Source: Actinomycetes bacterium
GTDB lineage: Bacteria > Actinomycetota > Aquicultoria > CAJVYJ01 > JAUVQD01
Direction: 5' to 3'
Length of the DNA stretch: 6,995 nucleotides
NCBI GenBank assembly: GCA_030605305.1
Contig: JAUWIO010000035.1
Span: forward strand, 1 to 6,995
Shown: positions 5,427 through 6,995 of the stretch, in pieces
Position numbering within the stretch: the first letter of the stretch is position 1
How the letters are laid out: every line of letters starts with the position of its first letter
Program-made: the position numbers and the translations under genes
The notes under the pieces: model-generated
The model's database searches: none
What the model was told of the DNA's origin: nothing
What the model saw: only the letters and a program-made list of their open reading frames with translations

Positions 5427-5464
5427 AAAATATAGCATGCGCTCGCGTAAAAAGCAAGCGCTAT
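5427..5464 (-). terminator. Imperfect hairpin at the end of the J-domain gene, possible terminator
   Basis: On the minus strand the stop codon region forms AUAGC/GCUAU plus GCUUGC/GCGAGC with a 7-nt loop and a 4-nt bulge (GCAU), followed directly by AUUUU. It could partly terminate the rib operon. The same bases include the TATATT read as a -10 element, so at most one of the two readings may be right. Confidence 0.35.
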
Positions 5465-5739
5465 TTAGCGGGTGTGGCGCTTAGCCAGCCTCGGGCTAAT
5501 CCGATCAAGCCCTCGTCCAGCCAGACACCCCAAGTCAACCTTGAATCGTCATATGCCTGGCGGCGTTTTGGGTCGGAGAGTACCGCGTAAGCCTCGTTGA
5601 TCCGCGACATCCCTTCGCCGTCGTCTGAGGCGGCACCAGCCCGATCAGGATGGTATTTCAGAGATAGGGCGCGGTAGGCCTTCTTGATGACTTCAGGCGA
5701 AGCTTCTTTGTCTACCTCGAGAGTGCGGTAGTAGTCCAC
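5461..5739 (-). CDS. Stand-alone J-domain (DnaJ-type) protein
   Basis: 92 residues from a GTG start. The J-domain fills residues 1-65: [32 protein letters not shown], with the HPD tripeptide (30-32) that stimulates Hsp70/DnaK ATPase, then helix [22 protein letters not shown] short tail ([16 protein letters not shown]) is amphipathic to hydrophobic and carries three tryptophans; it is too short to be a confident membrane segment. The glycine-rich, zinc-finger and substrate-binding domains of DnaJ are absent, so this is a minimal co-chaperone that recruits DnaK to a specific client or site. GTG 5739 follows the cupin stop by one base and lacks a good ribosome binding site, which points to translational coupling. 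It is the last gene of the rib operon; a hairpin overlaps its stop codon. The client is unknown. Confidence 0.88.
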   Translation of the reverse strand: MDYYRTLEVDKEASPEVIKKAYRALSLKYHPDRAGAASDDGEGMSRINEAYAVLSDPKRRQAYDDSRLTWGVWLDEGLIGLARGWLSATPAK

Positions 5740-5740
5740 T

Positions 5741-6082
5741 CTAGATCTCTAGGCCTCGTCCGTAATCGTCGGCGAGCCGATGAATATCATCTTCAACACA
5801 GTACCCGAAGGCGATCTCGAGCACCCGGCACACTTTACCCAGCGACTCGAGTCTGTGTACCTGCTCTGAAGGGATAAATATCTCCTCGCCCGCCTTGGCG
5901 ACATGGGTCTCATCGCCTATCTGGACCTTGACCTCGTCATCGAGTATTACCCACAGATCACTGCGAAGATTGTGCCAGTGCAGGCTCGTCTCCTGGCCGG
6001 GTTCGAGGACGATCATTCTCACGGAACAAGTGCGGTTCAGTGCGTACTGGCGGTAATACCCCCAAGGCTTATCGACCTTCAT
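5741..6082 (-). CDS. Single-domain cupin, mannose-6-phosphate isomerase type II C-terminal family
   Basis: 113 residues forming one double-stranded beta-helix. KPWGYYRQY at the start, [40 protein letters not shown] and the end [11 protein letters not shown] match the C-terminal cupin of type II mannose-6-phosphate isomerase / GDP-mannose pyrophosphorylase fusions (PWGxY ... ED.I.R..DDYGR). The nucleotidyltransferase half is absent. The metal-site pattern reads H35-x-H37-x4-D42 ... H76: aspartate stands where the family has glutamate, while the three histidines remain. It may isomerise a sugar phosphate or serve another small-molecule role; the fold is clear, the reaction is not. The ATG shares a base with the ribH stop (TAATG) and a G5 run at 6094-6098 lies 11 nt upstream. 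The following J-domain gene starts one base after its stop. Confidence 0.85.
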   Translation of the reverse strand: MKVDKPWGYYRQYALNRTCSVRMIVLEPGQETSLHWHNLRSDLWVILDDEVKVQIGDETHVAKAGEEIFIPSEQVHRLESLGKVCRVLEIAFGYCVEDDIHRLADDYGRGLEI

Positions 6083-6567
6083 TAAACGATCATCCCCCTA
6101 TTTTGGCCTCGAAGCCGCCCGAAGAGATTCGCCATCTCAACAGCTGCCAACGCCGCTTCCCTGCCTTTATTGCCCTTTTTCCCGCCTGCTCGCGCCAAAG
6201 CCTGGTCCGTGTTCTCGGCCGTGATCACGCCAAACCCGACCGGGAACCGCTTGGCGATCGAGATCGCGCCTATCCCCCGTGCCGCCTCGCCGGCGACAAA
6301 ATCAAAGTGGGCCGTCTCCCCTCTGATAACGACGCCAAGACAGACAGCGATGTCGAATCCGGTATCAACGGCCTCAGCCGCCGCTACAGCCAGCTCGAAG
6401 CTGCCGGGGACCCACATAACGGTGATATCGTCGTCGGTTACCCCGCTCTCTTTGAGCGTGGACAAGGCCCCTTCCAGCAGCTTTTTCGTGATGAACTCGT
6501 TGAAGCGGCTGACAATGACGGCGACCTTTGCCCCCTGTGCATCAGCTATCCCTTGGAGCTCGATCAC
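6082..6567 (-). CDS. ribH: 6,7-dimethyl-8-ribityllumazine synthase
   Basis: 161 residues, the usual length. RibH condenses 5-amino-6-ribitylaminouracil with 3,4-dihydroxy-2-butanone 4-phosphate to lumazine, the penultimate step of riboflavin synthesis, often as a 60-subunit capsid or a pentamer. Visible motifs: VSRFNEFIT (19-27) with the substrate-stacking F22, [10 protein letters not shown] (52-61), [14 protein letters not shown] (78-91) with catalytic H87, and [20 protein letters not shown] (109-128). The family usually reads LTTEN, here [21 protein letters not shown] places the arginine and helix that complete the neighbouring active site. The GTG start overlaps the upstream ribA stop as GTGA (6564-6567), so the two are coupled; an internal ATG would cut the first strand. 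The next gene begins on its last stop base. Confidence 0.97.
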   Translation of the reverse strand: MIELQGIADAQGAKVAVIVSRFNEFITKKLLEGALSTLKESGVTDDDITVMWVPGSFELAVAAAEAVDTGFDIAVCLGVVIRGETAHFDFVAGEAARGIGAISIAKRFPVGFGVITAENTDQALARAGGKKGNKGREAALAAVEMANLFGRLRGQNRGMIV

Positions 6568-6995
6568 TTTTCGATCCCGTTTTTAGTCGCCGCGCCTGTG
6601 GTGGGCAGGTTAGTTATCATGTGGTCGAGCTTCTCTTTTTTCGTCGTCAGGTAATCAATGTTATTCGGGTTGGGCGCTATCTCTATCGGGACCCGCTCGA
6701 CGACTTCCAGACCGTAGCCTCTGACTCCGACGATCTTGACCGGATTGTTCGTCATCAGCCGCATGGACGTAATCCCGAGATCGACCAATATCTGCGCGCC
6801 GATACCGTATTCACGCAGGTCAGGTGGGAAACCGAGTTTCTTATTAGCTTGAACAGTGTCCATCCCGTCTTCCTGCAGTTTATAAGCCTTTAGCTTATTA
6901 AGGAGGCCGATGCCGCGGCCCTCATGTCCGATTATATAGAGCAGGACGCCCTGCCCCTCTTTTTCGATCATCTCCATCGCTTTTTCAAGCTGAAG
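6564..6995 (-). CDS. ribA: GTP cyclohydrolase II domain (RibA, or C-terminal half of RibBA), 5' part outside window
   Basis: 144 codons of the C-terminal part, in frame from the window edge ([16 protein letters not shown]). GTP cyclohydrolase II opens the imidazole ring of GTP, the first step of riboflavin synthesis. Present are [15 protein letters not shown] (catalytic arginine region), [63 protein letters not shown] and the tail [17 protein letters not shown]. The zinc cysteines and any N-terminal RibB domain lie beyond 6995. The GHEGRGIGL form, where many others read RQEGRGIGL, is familiar from Actinomycetota. A 20-residue tail rich in T, A and K follows the conserved end. The TGA overlaps the ribH GTG by 4 nt. 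Whether this is a separate ribA or a ribBA fusion cannot be told; the fusion is the common form in that phylum. Confidence 0.93.
   Translation of the reverse strand, partial: LQLEKAMEMIEKEGQGVLLYIIGHEGRGIGLLNKLKAYKLQEDGMDTVQANKKLGFPPDLREYGIGAQILVDLGITSMRLMTNNPVKIVGVRGYGLEVVERVPIEIAPNPNNIDYLTTKKEKLDHMITNLPTTGAATKNGIEK

Larger units (their letters stand above)
5052..5460. other. Gene-poor gap between rlmN and the convergent rib operon
   Basis: About 409 bp. The first 60 bp after rlmN are AT-rich with no convincing rho-independent terminator on the plus strand. Open frames exist on both strands (plus 5148-5411, minus 5096-5392), but neither encodes anything I recognise and they exclude each other. 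The region does hold a 14-bp direct repeat (5123-5152), a minus-strand terminator-like hairpin (5214-5233), a long imperfect hairpin (5249-5294), an 11-bp perfect inverted repeat (5416-5426), a minus-strand promoter-like pair and the hairpin at the end of the J-domain gene. These fit a non-coding RNA better than a protein gene. Confidence 0.6.

Noticed and set aside
6040..6654. Long plus-strand frame of 204 codons
   Set aside because: It lies opposite ribH and the end of ribA, both unmistakable, and its translation has no domain features.
6568..6995. FMN riboswitch controlling the rib operon
   Set aside because: It would lie upstream of the first rib gene, beyond 6995; nothing like its conserved core is in the window.
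1..6995. Mobile elements, phage genes, defence systems or CRISPR repeats
   Set aside because: No transposase, integrase, terminal inverted repeats, attachment-site duplications or regularly spaced repeats were seen; all recognised genes are housekeeping types or single metabolic genes.

Overview
The window reads as ordinary chromosomal DNA from a bacterium of mid-to-high GC content. It holds nine recognisable protein genes, two of them cut by the window edges. I see no mobile element, CRISPR array, tRNA or rRNA. Several signals fit a deep-branching, anaerobically capable member of the Actinomycetota: the GHEGRGIGL signature in GTP cyclohydrolase II, frequent GTG/TTG starts, a probably leaderless nrdR, and tandem NrdR boxes with a 16-bp linker like those described for Streptomyces nrdRJ. 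The phylum is an inference from these traits and is not proven.

Left part (1-2063). The 3' end of rsmB (16S rRNA m5C methyltransferase) runs rightward and overlaps by 12 bp, tail to tail, a leftward gene for a B12-binding radical SAM protein of unknown substrate. That protein's likely start is a GTG at 1967, behind its own promoter, rather than the ATG at 2063.

Centre (2057-5051). From a compact divergent control region, a rightward operon begins: nrdR (ribonucleotide reductase repressor), a small thioredoxin/glutaredoxin-like protein, an NrdG-type radical SAM activase and dut (dUTPase). The genes are joined by overlaps of 4, 10 and 1 nt. Two near-identical 16-bp NrdR-box candidates lie 32 bp apart and bracket the nrdR promoter. 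The operon therefore looks like an autoregulated dNTP-supply unit that covers nucleotide reduction, the electron donor and dUTP removal, although the reductase itself is absent here. rlmN (23S rRNA A2503 / tRNA A37 methyltransferase) follows, with its own promoter and almost no leader.

Gap (5052-5460). No convincing protein gene is present. On the minus strand there is a promoter-like element, a long imperfect hairpin, and a C(UUCG)G hairpin followed by U7. Together these could form an undescribed structured RNA of about 210 nt.

Right part (5461-6995, minus strand). A tightly packed operon reads ribBA/ribA (C-terminal GTP cyclohydrolase II, partial), ribH (lumazine synthase), a single-domain cupin of the mannose-6-phosphate isomerase type II family, and a stand-alone J-domain protein. 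Adjacent genes overlap by 4 nt, overlap by 1 nt, or are separated by 1 nt. The two rib genes make flavin precursors; why a cupin and a J-domain protein are coupled to them is unexplained.
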